From NCBI GenBank assembly GCA_964455375.1, contig CAYVXE010000005.1, forward strand, positions 11,278 through 75,277: a DNA stretch of 64,000 nt. The letters are read 5' to 3'. A model generated the notes under the pieces. The model saw only the letters and a list, made by a program, of their open reading frames with translations. It was not told the DNA's origin and made no database searches. The DNA comes from CAYVXE01 sp964455375 (GTDB lineage Bacteria > Zhuqueibacterota > Zhuqueibacteria > Oceanimicrobiales > Oceanimicrobiaceae). Of this stretch, positions 54,596-63,727 are shown in pieces. Both the position numbers and the translations under genes were made by a program. How positions within the stretch are numbered: the stretch's first letter is position 1; every line of letters starts with the position of its first letter.

Positions 54596-56323
54596 ATGTT
54601 GTTTAAAAAGACTAAAAAAATGAATGCTATGGCAAACGGTTCGAATGTTTTAGAACTTGAAGTTAAGGGAATGACCTGTGTTTCATGTGCAACGCACGTC
54701 ACAGAAGCTTTGCAAAAAGTGGATGGTGTTGTGGAATGTCGAATTCCTGATTGGCAGGCAAAAAAAGCTCTGGTTACCGTTGCCGGTGATGTGGATGAGA
54801 AAAAGCTTACCGAGTCAGTACAGGAGGCCGGCTACCAGGCGAAAGTTTTAGGCCGTAACGGTGGTGGCAGCCGTGAAGAATCAACTACAGATAATGGCCA
54901 CATGGAGCAAAATGTTGACTATGATTTGGTTGTCATCGGTACGGGCGGAGGCGGTGTGGCTGCATCGATTCGTGCTGCGGAAAGTGGTCATAAAGTGGCC
55001 ATCATCGAAGGCGGCACCATTGGTGGCACCTGTGTAAACATCGGCTGTGTCCCCTCCAAAGCGCTGATACGTGCAGCCGAGGCGTATCACACCGCCGGCC
55101 ATCATTCTTTCGCCGGATTGAAAACGAAGGCAGAGGGCGTGGATTGGCCGGCTTTGATCGCACAGAAAGATGAACTGGTGGACGAGCTGCGCGAAAAGAA
55201 ATATGTCGACGTACTGAAATCTTACACAAACATTACGTTAATTCAGGGTTGGGCGAAACTCGATGCTAACGGCGATGTTGTCATCGACGGTAAGGTGCTG
55301 AAGGCCGGCCGTGTGGTTGTTGCCACCGGCGCCAGGCCAAAAGTACTGCCAATCGATGGCATTGAAAATGTTGAAGTGCTCAATAGCACGACCGCGATGG
55401 ACCTGAAAAAACAGCCGGAGTCTCTTATCGTACTCGGCGGCCGGGCCATTGCCCTGGAATTGGGGCAGGCGTTCGCCCGTCTGGGGACGAAAGTCACCGT
55501 TCTGCAAAGGAGTTCCCGGCTTGTGCCGGAGCACGAACCGGAAATCGGGGATGCTTTGGCTGATTATTTTCGAGAAGAGGGCATGCAAGTTGAAACCGGC
55601 GTGGCAACCGAGAGTATTCTCGATGAAAAAGGGCAGAAGATCATTACAGCTACTGTGGGTGGTAAGCGGCGTGAATTTCAGGCTGACCAGGTGCTGATGG
55701 CTCTGGGCCGGACACCGAACACAAAAAATCTGGGACTGGAGGCAGCCGGTGTGCAATTAGACAAAAATGGTTTCATCGTTGTGGACGAATATCTTCAAAC
55801 AACCAATCCCAAAATCTATGCTGCCGGGGATGTGACGACGCTGCCGAAGTTTGTTTACGTCGCGGCGGCAGCAGGCGGCCTTGCAGCAAAAAACGCTCTC
55901 AACGGCAATTCGAAGAAATTTGACCTTTCGGTTTTACCTGATGTCATTTTTACAAGTCCGCAAATCGCTACGGTCGGTTTGACCGAAGCGCAGGCCAGGT
56001 CAGAAGGCTTCGATGTAAAGACGTCGATGCTGCCCCTTGCGTACGTACCGCGCGCCCTGGCCGCCCGGGATACACGGGGTTTTATCAAACTGGTGGCAGA
56101 CCGGCAGTCCGACCGCTTGCTGGGGGCACATGTTCTGGCTGCCGAAGCCGGCGAAGTGATTCAAACGGCCGCTCTGGCGGTGAAGATGGGTAAGGAGTAT
56201 GGACTCACCGTGGAGAATTTGCGGGGCATGCTTTTTCCTTATTTGACACAGGTCGAAGGCATTAAACTGGCTGCCCAGACGTTTGAGAAAGATGTGGCTC
56301 TGCTTTCGTGCTGTGCCGGTTAA
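54596..56323 (+). CDS. merA: Mercuric reductase
   Basis: A 575-residue enzyme. An N-terminal HMA domain has GMTCVSC (Cys28, Cys31), then a ~25-residue linker, FAD-binding GTGGGG, the redox-active GGTCVNIGCVPSKA (Cys146, Cys151), a second NAD(P)H-binding fold, and the C-terminal pair SCCAG that receives Hg(II). It reduces Hg(II) to volatile Hg(0) with NADPH. AAAGGAGG precedes the ATG. The 3' half is noticeably more GC-rich than neighbouring genes, which may indicate transfer. Confidence 0.95.
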   Translation: MLFKKTKKMNAMANGSNVLELEVKGMTCVSCATHVTEALQKVDGVVECRIPDWQAKKALVTVAGDVDEKKLTESVQEAGYQAKVLGRNGGGSREESTTDNGHMEQNVDYDLVVIGTGGGGVAASIRAAESGHKVAIIEGGTIGGTCVNIGCVPSKALIRAAEAYHTAGHHSFAGLKTKAEGVDWPALIAQKDELVDELREKKYVDVLKSYTNITLIQGWAKLDANGDVVIDGKVLKAGRVVVATGARPKVLPIDGIENVEVLNSTTAMDLKKQPESLIVLGGRAIALELGQAFARLGTKVTVLQRSSRLVPEHEPEIGDALADYFREEGMQVETGVATESILDEKGQKIITATVGGKRREFQADQVLMALGRTPNTKNLGLEAAGVQLDKNGFIVVDEYLQTTNPKIYAAGDVTTLPKFVYVAAAAGGLAAKNALNGNSKKFDLSVLPDVIFTSPQIATVGLTEAQARSEGFDVKTSMLPLAYVPRALAARDTRGFIKLVADRQSDRLLGAHVLAAEAGEVIQTAALAVKMGKEYGLTVENLRGMLFPYLTQVEGIKLAAQTFEKDVALLSCCAG

Positions 56324-56734
56324 GTTGATAAATAATAACTGGTTGTTTCTATTTTTGAAAAGTGATACATTAGCAGTAAATTAATGTTGAACGTTTAACA
56401 ACGATTGTTTATTATTATAAGGGGTTGTCTAAAATGCCCGATTTTCATTTCGATCCGGCCGTTGCCCTTGTGCGTCAACTTTAGGAGGATTCATCTTTCT
56501 CTTGTCACCTTGAGCTGCGCCGAAAGGTCTGACACAAGCATAGACCAGATTTCTCGTCAGGCCACCGCCTGATTCGAAATGACAACATTTTTTGACTTTT
56601 TGGACGACCCCTATAAACAAAATATGTTGTTAAAGGAATTGTTGTATCCGGAGATTCAAGGCATGATTTACGGAATTCTCAAAGAGAGTTTGAAATTAAA
56701 TATTCTTTCAGAGTTAAGGAAAGAGAAAATCCTC
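56324..56734. other. Intergenic region with repeat element, no supported gene
   Basis: About 410 bases after merA. It holds the TGTCA-ended element described separately at 56503-56584. The following gene's frame stays open back to 56579, inside that element, but its first ~50 codons have no protein-like character. Confidence 0.5.
56503..56584. repeat. 82-bp element with TGTCA/TGACA ends
   Basis: TGTCACCTTGAGC at the left end and TTCGAAATGACA at the right end form an imperfect inverted terminal pair. The interior (GAAAGGTCT, GATTTCTCG) matches the general look of dispersed TGTCA-TTTCGAG elements in FCB-group genomes. Only one copy is visible in this window, so its mobility is inferred. Confidence 0.45.
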
Positions 56735-57553
56735 GTGAGACTGGTTTTTGTATCTGTTCTTACTTGCACAAAGGTGGTTTTTTCCCAAACCTCTTACTTT
56801 GATCGTTACTTGCCAAACTATTTCACCTTTGCTTATCAAGAAGATGAAGTGTATAGTGAATTCCTGGTTTCTCTTAGATATCCTCGTTTAACTGAAATCA
56901 AAACAAAGCGTCCACCACATGAGTTTTTTGGTACGTACACTGGTTTGTATGATTTCTTTGTTTTTACCAGGCCATCCAGTCCGGTTTTATCTCGATTGCA
57001 AAATGTCGGCTTGCACAGTAGATGGAACTTTCAAAACGTAAAATATGGTGGTTTAAAACTGCATTTCTTTGAATTGTCTGTCCACCATGAATCTAATGGG
57101 CAGATTGTAAATAGCCTTGATCAATACAACTCACTCTTAGCAAATAAAAACCATTTTGTGGCTGAAAATGCTGATGACTATTTATCAATTTCAACCAATT
57201 ACCTAGGGCTTGAAACAGGTTTGAAATACCACAATTATAGCTTTTATGTGGAGTTAAGGCCGCTTATGTACGTCGATGAAGACCTTCCTTCATTTGTCAG
57301 GAAAGATGACTTCGTCAAAGGTGGGATATGGTCTGCGCGTTTCTTTAGATTTACAACGAATCTTTCTTACGGTAATAAGAATCGTAAATCTGTTAGTTTT
57401 AGTATATACAGATATGCTGTAGAATTTGCCTGGCAATTTATCTATTTTGGAAATGTTCCTATTTCTTTATACGCGGGCACTGATAACTCTAATCAAATCA
57501 GTACTTATCATAATATAGATCCGTATATTAGATTTGGAATAGATTTAAAGTGA
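56735..57553 (+). CDS. Outer-membrane phospholipase A-like beta-barrel protein
   Basis: About 272 residues from the GTG at 56735, preceded by AAGGAAAG, which gives a clean signal peptide (VRLVFVSVLTCTKVVFSQ). In-frame ATGs at 56579 and 56663 would add a non-signal leader and the first lies inside a repeat. The body alternates aromatic and polar residues as in a 12-strand barrel. LSVHHESNGQ matches the OMPLA catalytic His-x-Ser-Asn-Gly. The flanking Asn region is poorly matched, so activity is uncertain. It may hydrolyse outer-membrane phospholipids. Confidence 0.6.
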   Translation: MRLVFVSVLTCTKVVFSQTSYFDRYLPNYFTFAYQEDEVYSEFLVSLRYPRLTEIKTKRPPHEFFGTYTGLYDFFVFTRPSSPVLSRLQNVGLHSRWNFQNVKYGGLKLHFFELSVHHESNGQIVNSLDQYNSLLANKNHFVAENADDYLSISTNYLGLETGLKYHNYSFYVELRPLMYVDEDLPSFVRKDDFVKGGIWSARFFRFTTNLSYGNKNRKSVSFSIYRYAVEFAWQFIYFGNVPISLYAGTDNSNQISTYHNIDPYIRFGIDLK

Positions 57554-57736
57554 GAATTAAAATTCACCTTTATTAAAAACTCCGCAATCATGAAACAATT
57601 GAGTTGCAGCGATTAACAACAGGGGTATTTCACAAAAAATCACCGTCTTTATCCAAAGTGAAATAGGAATGAGCGGCGACTCTCTAGCATCGATAAGTCA
57701 TTGTTGTTTCTGAGCATTCTCAAGGAAGGCTTATAT

Positions 57737-58150
57737 ATGTCGATATCCGGCAAAACGCTTTATGTGGTAAGCTTCAATAATTCCAAGATTTATTCGTACG
57801 ACGCGAGGACGTACGAAAAGCAGCCCGGGGAATTCACAGCTGGTACCAAACCCATCGGCGCGGTTTCCGCTTTAAACGACAGCAAACTTTATGTGACCAA
57901 CTACGTTGATAATGCGGTTTCGCCCGTCAAACTAAGCTCCGATTCCAACAATGGCAAGACCAGTGAAAGCAAAGAGGACTCAGTGTCACAAGAAATACTG
58001 GTCAAATTCAAGGCTGGCGTGGATGAATCCCAGGTCAAAGCACTGATGTCAGAGGTCGGACTAAAGCAAGTAAAGACGATCCCGGAGTTGAATTTGAGAG
58101 TTTTCAAAATCACTTCGCATTTGCAATTCGTAATGGATCAGGGCAGGTGA
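57737..58150 (+). pseudogene. Fragment joining a beta-propeller piece and a subtilase-type propeptide
   Basis: About 137 residues from the ATG at 57737 behind AAGGAAGG. Residues 1-70 look like one or two YVTN-type propeller blades (LYVVSFNNSKIYSY and LYVTNYVDNAV). Residues ~85-127 read EILVKFKAGVDESQVKALMSEVG, the fervidolysin-like N-domain of secreted subtilases. No protease domain and no signal peptide follow. After the stop a +1-shifted frame continues to about 58211 as VGRMVYAYLTSSSDIAYMV, suggesting further decay. It is probably a gene remnant. Confidence 0.55.
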
Positions 58151-58243
58151 GGTCGGAAGAATGGTCTACGCCTACCTGACCAGTTCATCGGATATCGCCT
58201 ATATGGTGTAGTCCGGAACACTGTTTGATGAAAGGGTAATAAT

Positions 58244-59833
58244 ATGAGAAGGGCATTCGTGGTCGGCGTCATGGTGATCGTATTGTTTTATGTAATCTCG
58301 GCATTTTATTTCACACCGATTCTCTGGTCGATGATTTTCGTGCTTCCGCTTGTTGTGCTTGGCGTCTATGACTATTTTCAGCAAAAACATGCTATCCTCA
58401 GGAATTTTCCTATTATCGGTCACTTCCGTTACTTGTTGGAGAGGATCCGGCCGGAGATATCTCAGTACTTTATCGAAACCGAAACTTCGGGGGTGCCCTT
58501 TAGCCGCGAACAACGCTCTGTCGTTTATCAACGGTCGAAGAGAGAGTTAGACACTGTTCCTTTTGGTACCATCAAAAATGTTTATGAAACGGGTTACGAA
58601 TGGGTGAATCATTCTCTCAGACCACTCCATTTAAAACCGGAAGGCTTGCGCATCACGGTCGGCGGTCCGGATTGTACGCAGCCGTACCGGGCGAGCATTC
58701 TCAATATTTCGGCCATGAGCTTCGGCTCGTTGAGTAGCAACGCGGTTTTGGCCCTCAATCAGGGTGCTAAAATGAACAATTTTGCCCACAACACCGGTGA
58801 AGGTGGCATCAGTCCATACCACTTGCGAGAAGATGGCGAACTCATCTGGCAAATCGGTACCGCCTATTTTGGCTGCAGAACCCCTGAGGGAAAATTCTGT
58901 CCGGAAACATTTGCTCAACAAGCAATTATTCCCAACGTTAAAATGATTGAAATCAAACTTTCTCAGGGCGCCAAACCGGGACATGGCGGCATTTTGCCGG
59001 CAGTTAAGCTCACAAAGGAGATCGCTGAAATCCGGCACGTTTCCATGGGGCATGATGTTCTGTCACCACCGGCACATTCGGCTTTTTCAACGCCTCTCGA
59101 ATTACTGACATTCGTGGCTCAACTCCGAAAGCTGTCCGAAGGCAAACCAGTTGGATTTAAACTCTGTGTCGGAAAGCGCCGCGAATTTCTAGCTATATGT
59201 AAAGCCATGGCGAAAACAGGCATCATGCCTGACTTCATCACAGTAGACGGAGGCGAAGGCGGGACCGGAGCCGCACCACTTGAATTTACGAATAGAATTG
59301 GCGCACCACTGATTGAGAGTCTGATTTTTGTGCATAATGCGCTGGTGGGATTCTCTTTGCGGGAGAAGATTCGCGTTATTGCAAGCGGCAAAGTCACGAC
59401 AGGTTTTGATATGATAAAACGGCTGGCCTTGGGTGCTGACATGTGTAATGCGGCCAGAGCGATGATGATGGCACTGGGGTGTATTCAGGCCCGAAGGTGT
59501 AACTCGAACGAATGTCCAGTCGGCGTCGCAACGCAGAATAAGCAATTGGTAGATGGGTTGGTCGTCGATGAAAAGAGTAAGCGGGTCGCCAATTATCATC
59601 GGGAAATGTGCAGGAGCGTTTGTGAAATGTTAGGTGCAATGGGAATCGACAATCCCAGTGATTTACACCCTTGGCACATTATGCGCCGTACTGGTGCCAC
59701 AGAAATCAAACATTACGGTGAAATTTACCAATTTCTAAATGATGGAGATTTATTGCAAACCTCCTTGCCCAATACTTATGAAAGAGCTTGCCAGGCAGCT
59801 TCTGCTGAGACCTTTGAACACGTGAAGGCTTAA
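58244..59833 (+). CDS. FMN-binding glutamate-synthase-domain protein (GltB-like), membrane-anchored
   Basis: A 529-residue protein. Two N-terminal hydrophobic segments (about 5-45) precede a TIM-barrel FMN domain: ISAMSFGSLSSNA, NTGEGG, SQGAKPGHGG and VDGGEGGTGAAP are the glutamate synthase signatures. CIQARRCNSNECPVG has the C-x5-C-x4-C spacing of the [3Fe-4S] cluster. There is no glutaminase domain, so it is not a complete GltB; such stand-alone forms are common and their substrate is unsettled. Confidence 0.88.
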   Translation: MRRAFVVGVMVIVLFYVISAFYFTPILWSMIFVLPLVVLGVYDYFQQKHAILRNFPIIGHFRYLLERIRPEISQYFIETETSGVPFSREQRSVVYQRSKRELDTVPFGTIKNVYETGYEWVNHSLRPLHLKPEGLRITVGGPDCTQPYRASILNISAMSFGSLSSNAVLALNQGAKMNNFAHNTGEGGISPYHLREDGELIWQIGTAYFGCRTPEGKFCPETFAQQAIIPNVKMIEIKLSQGAKPGHGGILPAVKLTKEIAEIRHVSMGHDVLSPPAHSAFSTPLELLTFVAQLRKLSEGKPVGFKLCVGKRREFLAICKAMAKTGIMPDFITVDGGEGGTGAAPLEFTNRIGAPLIESLIFVHNALVGFSLREKIRVIASGKVTTGFDMIKRLALGADMCNAARAMMMALGCIQARRCNSNECPVGVATQNKQLVDGLVVDEKSKRVANYHREMCRSVCEMLGAMGIDNPSDLHPWHIMRRTGATEIKHYGEIYQFLNDGDLLQTSLPNTYERACQAASAETFEHVKA

Positions 59834-59933
59834 ACATACTCCCCATAGTCAACTTAATGTAAGACTGCTGCCTGCGTTACCAAATCCACTTGGAGCTGTA
59901 TTAGATATAACATTAACCTGACAGGATTTGTTC

Positions 59934-60440
59934 ATGAAACAGGTAGTGCTTTTTTTTTATTGATAGTCCTATCTCTGCCTTTAAAGTTGAAGGCGGGTGC
60001 CTGGACGCTGCGTAAGAAAACCATCTATGCCAAAGCCTCTTTCTTCGTCTATCGGACACGACATACTTTCGGAGCGCAGGTGCCTTTTTATTTAGCGGCA
60101 AAAGCCGTATGTATGGACCAAATTCCGTATATTCGCTGCGCTGTAAGTTGCAGCAGCATTACAATTTTTCGTGCCGTTACACAACGCGACTGTCGAAAAA
60201 GTCAAAATAAAATAAATCTTCATGTGGAGCGTCGTCGAGGTATAATTTAAAAACAATGGGTCACAGGTTTCAACTCCGCTCAGAGCTGAGGCAGGAATCT
60301 ACTTTTTCGACAATCTCAACGTTTATGTGAACAGCTATGGTGACAATGAGATGGGGGTGTTGAGTTACAGTAAATATGTGTGGCAAAAATTTTTCTGCTT
60401 GCGTTTTACTGTAATAAATATTATTTTTTGACACTATTTC
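59934..60440 (+). pseudogene. Decayed outer-membrane/porin-like gene with frameshifts
   Basis: ATG at 59934 starts MKQVVLFFY and stops at 59961 because a T-run (59950-59958) has nine Ts; with ten it would read LFFLLIVLSLPLKLKAGAWT, a normal signal peptide. The next frame gives WTLRKKTIYAKASFFVYRT, then a further shift gives PFLFSGKSRMYGPNS, and a later frame AGIYFFDNLNVYVNSYGDN. Together these look like pieces of one transporter-type barrel protein. Several shifts and missing middle parts argue for decay and not a single sequencing error. Confidence 0.55.
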
Positions 60441-60480
60441 GTAAAGGAACCACACTTATTAACATTTCATTAGCCGTATT

Positions 60481-61413
60481 ATGATTCCTCGCAAAGTTGT
60501 CCCGTTCGTCTTCATTATTTGTTTGCTATTCAATATTAATCAGAGTGTTGCTCAAAGTGCTGTAGGTTTCGATTTCCTCAGAACACTTGTGGGGGCGAAA
60601 CCGGCTGCCATGGGGGGGGCGTTTGTTGCCATGCCCGGTGATATTCATAATGTTTTTTACAATCCGGCCGGTTTGAGTCATTTGGACAAACGACAGGGGA
60701 CGGTCTCTTATTTAAACCACCTTTTGGATTTTCAAAACGGATTTTTGGCGTATGCACAGCCTCTTTACCACGGGACTTTCGCGGCCGCAGTGAACTTTTT
60801 CGATTACGGCAACTTTGAGGGGAAAGACATCAATAATCAGGCCACCGGTAGTTTCAACTCAAACAGTTTGGTGTTGAGCACGTCGTACGCACAGGAACTG
60901 GCGTATGTAAAAAACCTGTCTGTGGGGGGGAGTGCAAAGTTTGTCCGTTTTCAGATTGACAATTTGTCGTCGACTGCGCTGGCATTTGATTTAGGCGTCA
61001 TGTACGAAATTTCGGAACAAAGACTTAGTTTTGGTGCAGGTGTGTTTAATGTCGGAACCACCACCAGTGCGTTTATTGATACCAAGGATGATTTACCTGT
61101 GAATTTTCAGTTTGGTGCTGTCAAACAACTGGAACATTTACCGCTTCTTATCAGTGGCAGCGTCCTTAAGTACAAAAATGATAGTGTCGATTTTCGGGTA
61201 GGTGGGGAATTTATCCTCTCCGAACAGTTGTTTTTGCGTCTCGGGTACAATTCGGTGGGACAGGATCAAAAAGTGGGTGCTGGCAAAGATAAATTTGCCG
61301 GCGTATCCTTCGGCCTGGGTTTCAAACTGAATACATTTAATTTTGATTATTCTTTCTCTTCATTCGGTGAAACCGGTTCTCTCAACCGTATCACTTTAGT
61401 TGGTCGTTTTTAG
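60481..61413 (+). CDS. PorV/PorQ-family outer-membrane protein
   Basis: A 310-residue beta-barrel protein with a signal peptide ending near SVAQS. GAKPAAMGGAFVAMPGDIHNVFYNPAGLS is the start of the PorV/UPF0164 family, close to FadL-like barrels. PorV shuttles T9SS substrates in Bacteroidota, so the gene supports the presence of a type IX-like export pathway for the QNYPNPFNP-tailed proteins of this window. It could equally be a general family member not involved in T9SS. Confidence 0.8.
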   Translation: MIPRKVVPFVFIICLLFNINQSVAQSAVGFDFLRTLVGAKPAAMGGAFVAMPGDIHNVFYNPAGLSHLDKRQGTVSYLNHLLDFQNGFLAYAQPLYHGTFAAAVNFFDYGNFEGKDINNQATGSFNSNSLVLSTSYAQELAYVKNLSVGGSAKFVRFQIDNLSSTALAFDLGVMYEISEQRLSFGAGVFNVGTTTSAFIDTKDDLPVNFQFGAVKQLEHLPLLISGSVLKYKNDSVDFRVGGEFILSEQLFLRLGYNSVGQDQKVGAGKDKFAGVSFGLGFKLNTFNFDYSFSSFGETGSLNRITLVGRF

Positions 61414-61562
61414 CTGCTATTTTTTCTACCTTCAATGTTATATCAGTCTCACATTTTTACTGTTTCAAATGAGTCCCTCAAAGTCATTTTCTGTCTGAAT
61501 TTTCGTTGTATATTATTTTTTATTTCCGTAATTTATTTATTCTTTTGACTCTGTTTGATAAA

Positions 61563-61898
61563 ATGGATTCTATAAAAATGACCGAAGCAATTGTTGTTTT
61601 TGTGACCGCTTCATCGGTGAAAGAGGCAAAAAAAATAGCGGAGGAATTGGTGGGAAAAAAGCTGGTTGCTTGTGCAAACATCATTTCCCCCATAGCGTCG
61701 ATTTTTCGCTGGCATGGTGATATTTGCCGGGAATCAGAAACGCTGTTAATTTTAAAAACGCAAAAAGGCAGGTTCGAAGAAATCGTCTCTCAGGTAAAAA
61801 AGATGCACAGTTACGATGTTCCCGAAATTATTGCTTTACCCATCGTCGCCGGTGAGCAGAAATTTTTGAACTGGATTCATCAAAAAACGTTAGAATAA
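61563..61898 (+). CDS. cutA: Divalent cation tolerance protein CutA
   Basis: About 111 residues. VVFVTASSVKEAKKIAEELVGKKLVACANI and SIFRWHGDI followed by DVPEIIALPI are the full CutA1 pattern. ATGs at 61563 and 61578 are both possible; an in-frame ATG at 61506 would add an implausible hydrophobic leader. CutA forms a trimer and is linked to copper tolerance, though its exact role is unsettled. Confidence 0.9.
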   Translation: MDSIKMTEAIVVFVTASSVKEAKKIAEELVGKKLVACANIISPIASIFRWHGDICRESETLLILKTQKGRFEEIVSQVKKMHSYDVPEIIALPIVAGEQKFLNWIHQKTLE

Positions 61899-62075
61899 AA
61901 GAGTAAGATGGAATATTTAAGGGCACTTTATATATTAAGCATTATATAAAATGATTTTCATTTTGCTCTTTGACAAAAAGGAATGAAAACAGAGGATTAG
62001 GTGTCTAACTGCAACAGGATAAATACCTTTGTTATGGAATAGAACGTTTCGATAGATAGTTATTTGAAAGAGAAT

Positions 62076-62828
62076 ATGGAACTCACGATTTTAGGAAGTG
62101 GTACGGCAGCACTAAGCTTGCACAGAGGTCCTTCCGGTTACCTTCTCACGGTGGGGTGTGAACACTATTTACTGGATGGTGGCAGTGGTACTTTGTTAAA
62201 ATGCCTTAAAGCCGGAATTTCATATCGGATAATCGACAAGTTGTTTTACACACATTTGCACCCGGATCATACGATGGATTTTATCCCGTTTTTGTTTGCA
62301 ACAAAGTACACCCCGGGTTTCCGACGGGAAAAGCGCCTTGATATTTATGGCCCTCGGGGTTTTAGTCGGTTTTATCAGGATTTGGCAAATATTTTTGACC
62401 CTGGGCTTTTAGAGTTGGATTTTAACGTACAAATAACTGAATTAGGAAATGATCGACGAACGGTTGAAACACTGATCCTCGAGTCCGGTTTGATGAAACA
62501 TAGCAAGGATGCCATCGGATATCGGTTTGAACACAATGGTAAAGTACTGGTTTATTCGGGCGATACGGATGTTTGTGATGAAATTATTCATCTTTCCAGA
62601 AATGCGGATGTGTTAATTCTCGAGTGTTCATTCCCGGATGAGATGAAAATTTCAAAGCATTTGACGCCATCAGAGGCCGGTCAGATTGCTGAAAAAGCGC
62701 ATGTTGGGAAATTAGTACTGACGCATTTTTATCCGCCGTGCGATGAAATAGACGTTAAGGGGATAGCCGAAAGGCAATTTAGCGGAAGTGTGGTTGTTGC
62801 GGAAGATCTAATGAAAATTACTTTGTGA
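62076..62828 (+). CDS. Metallo-beta-lactamase-fold hydrolase (RNase Z-like)
   Basis: About 250 residues. FYTHLHPDHTMD is the HxHxDH metal site, SGDTD the distal Asp, and LTHFYPP the last His. It opens with ILGSGTAALSLHRGPSGYLL, as in RNase Z/arylsulfatase-like members. The ATG at 62076 is preferred over a TTG 12 bases earlier. The next gene starts directly after its stop. The substrate is not predictable. Confidence 0.83.
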   Translation: MELTILGSGTAALSLHRGPSGYLLTVGCEHYLLDGGSGTLLKCLKAGISYRIIDKLFYTHLHPDHTMDFIPFLFATKYTPGFRREKRLDIYGPRGFSRFYQDLANIFDPGLLELDFNVQITELGNDRRTVETLILESGLMKHSKDAIGYRFEHNGKVLVYSGDTDVCDEIIHLSRNADVLILECSFPDEMKISKHLTPSEAGQIAEKAHVGKLVLTHFYPPCDEIDVKGIAERQFSGSVVVAEDLMKITL

Positions 62829-63716
62829 GTGATTGTGCATTCAAATAGACGATTTAAAATAACATTACTGGTTTCTCTCATATTGCATGTTCTCTTGGCG
62901 TTCGTTTGGATGCTTTTAATGAACTATCATCTGTTTAGCGCTGACACGCAGCCCGTCGTCAACGAGCAACCGATTGTTTTTGAAATTGAACAAAATAAAC
63001 CTAAGACTGTGATTGAGACACCCGACGATGCAAAAGTTAAAAATCCACCGGAGAAGGCAGATTACCTTTCTGATAAAAATGCTTTAGCACGGAATTCAGA
63101 AACCACTGATGATCTCAGTGTAGGCGATCCTTATGCGCAAGGAGATTTTCGGGTGCCTGAATTGCCAACGCCGCAGGGCCCGGTTGGGGAACAAGGAGAA
63201 ATATCAAAAAAAAACCAGGAGGAAAGTCAACAGAATCCGGATGATCCCTCAGAAGATTTGTGGGCTGACCGTTCAATCGATTTTAAAAAAGATTACCTGA
63301 TAAAGTCTCGAAAAACTCCTATGAGCGGTGTGACCCAACAAACGCCTAATGTGCAGTATGATAATCAGCAGTCCAGGGCACCTGATATGGGGGGACTTTC
63401 GTTTAACACATACGATTGGGATTTTGCGCCGTACATGCTCATTCTAAAGCGGAAAGTTCAGGGCAATATTTTTCCGCCACCGGCGTTTACCCGCCTGGGT
63501 ATGATCAGCGGTGAAACATTGCTCAAATTCAAAATATTTCCGGATGGCCGTGTGCAGGATTTGCAGGTGTTAAAATATGTGGGGCACAAAACGCTCATGG
63601 AAACAAGCGTTCGGGCAATTGAAGTGTCCGGACCGTTTCCGGAGTTACCGGATAATTTTCCTGAAGATCATTTAGAGGTCACAGCAAAATTTTCGTATTT
63701 TATTAAAAAACCATAG
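62829..63716 (+). CDS. TonB-like energy-transducing protein
   Basis: A 295-residue protein with GTG start: one N-terminal membrane helix (about 8-32), a long acidic/proline-containing periplasmic linker, and a C-terminal domain with KVQGNIFPPPAF, GETLLKFKIFPDGRVQDLQVLKYVG and SGPFPELP, the TonB C-terminal pattern. A further GTG lies six bases downstream. It is followed by an ExbB/TolQ gene, which supports the assignment to a Ton/Tol motor. Confidence 0.8.
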   Translation: MIVHSNRRFKITLLVSLILHVLLAFVWMLLMNYHLFSADTQPVVNEQPIVFEIEQNKPKTVIETPDDAKVKNPPEKADYLSDKNALARNSETTDDLSVGDPYAQGDFRVPELPTPQGPVGEQGEISKKNQEESQQNPDDPSEDLWADRSIDFKKDYLIKSRKTPMSGVTQQTPNVQYDNQQSRAPDMGGLSFNTYDWDFAPYMLILKRKVQGNIFPPPAFTRLGMISGETLLKFKIFPDGRVQDLQVLKYVGHKTLMETSVRAIEVSGPFPELPDNFPEDHLEVTAKFSYFIKKP

Positions 63717-63727
63717 AGAGGAATTAT

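Noticed and set aside
55238..55756. Long minus-strand open frame opposite merA
   Set aside because: It mirrors the GC-rich merA coding sequence and has no motif or ribosome site.
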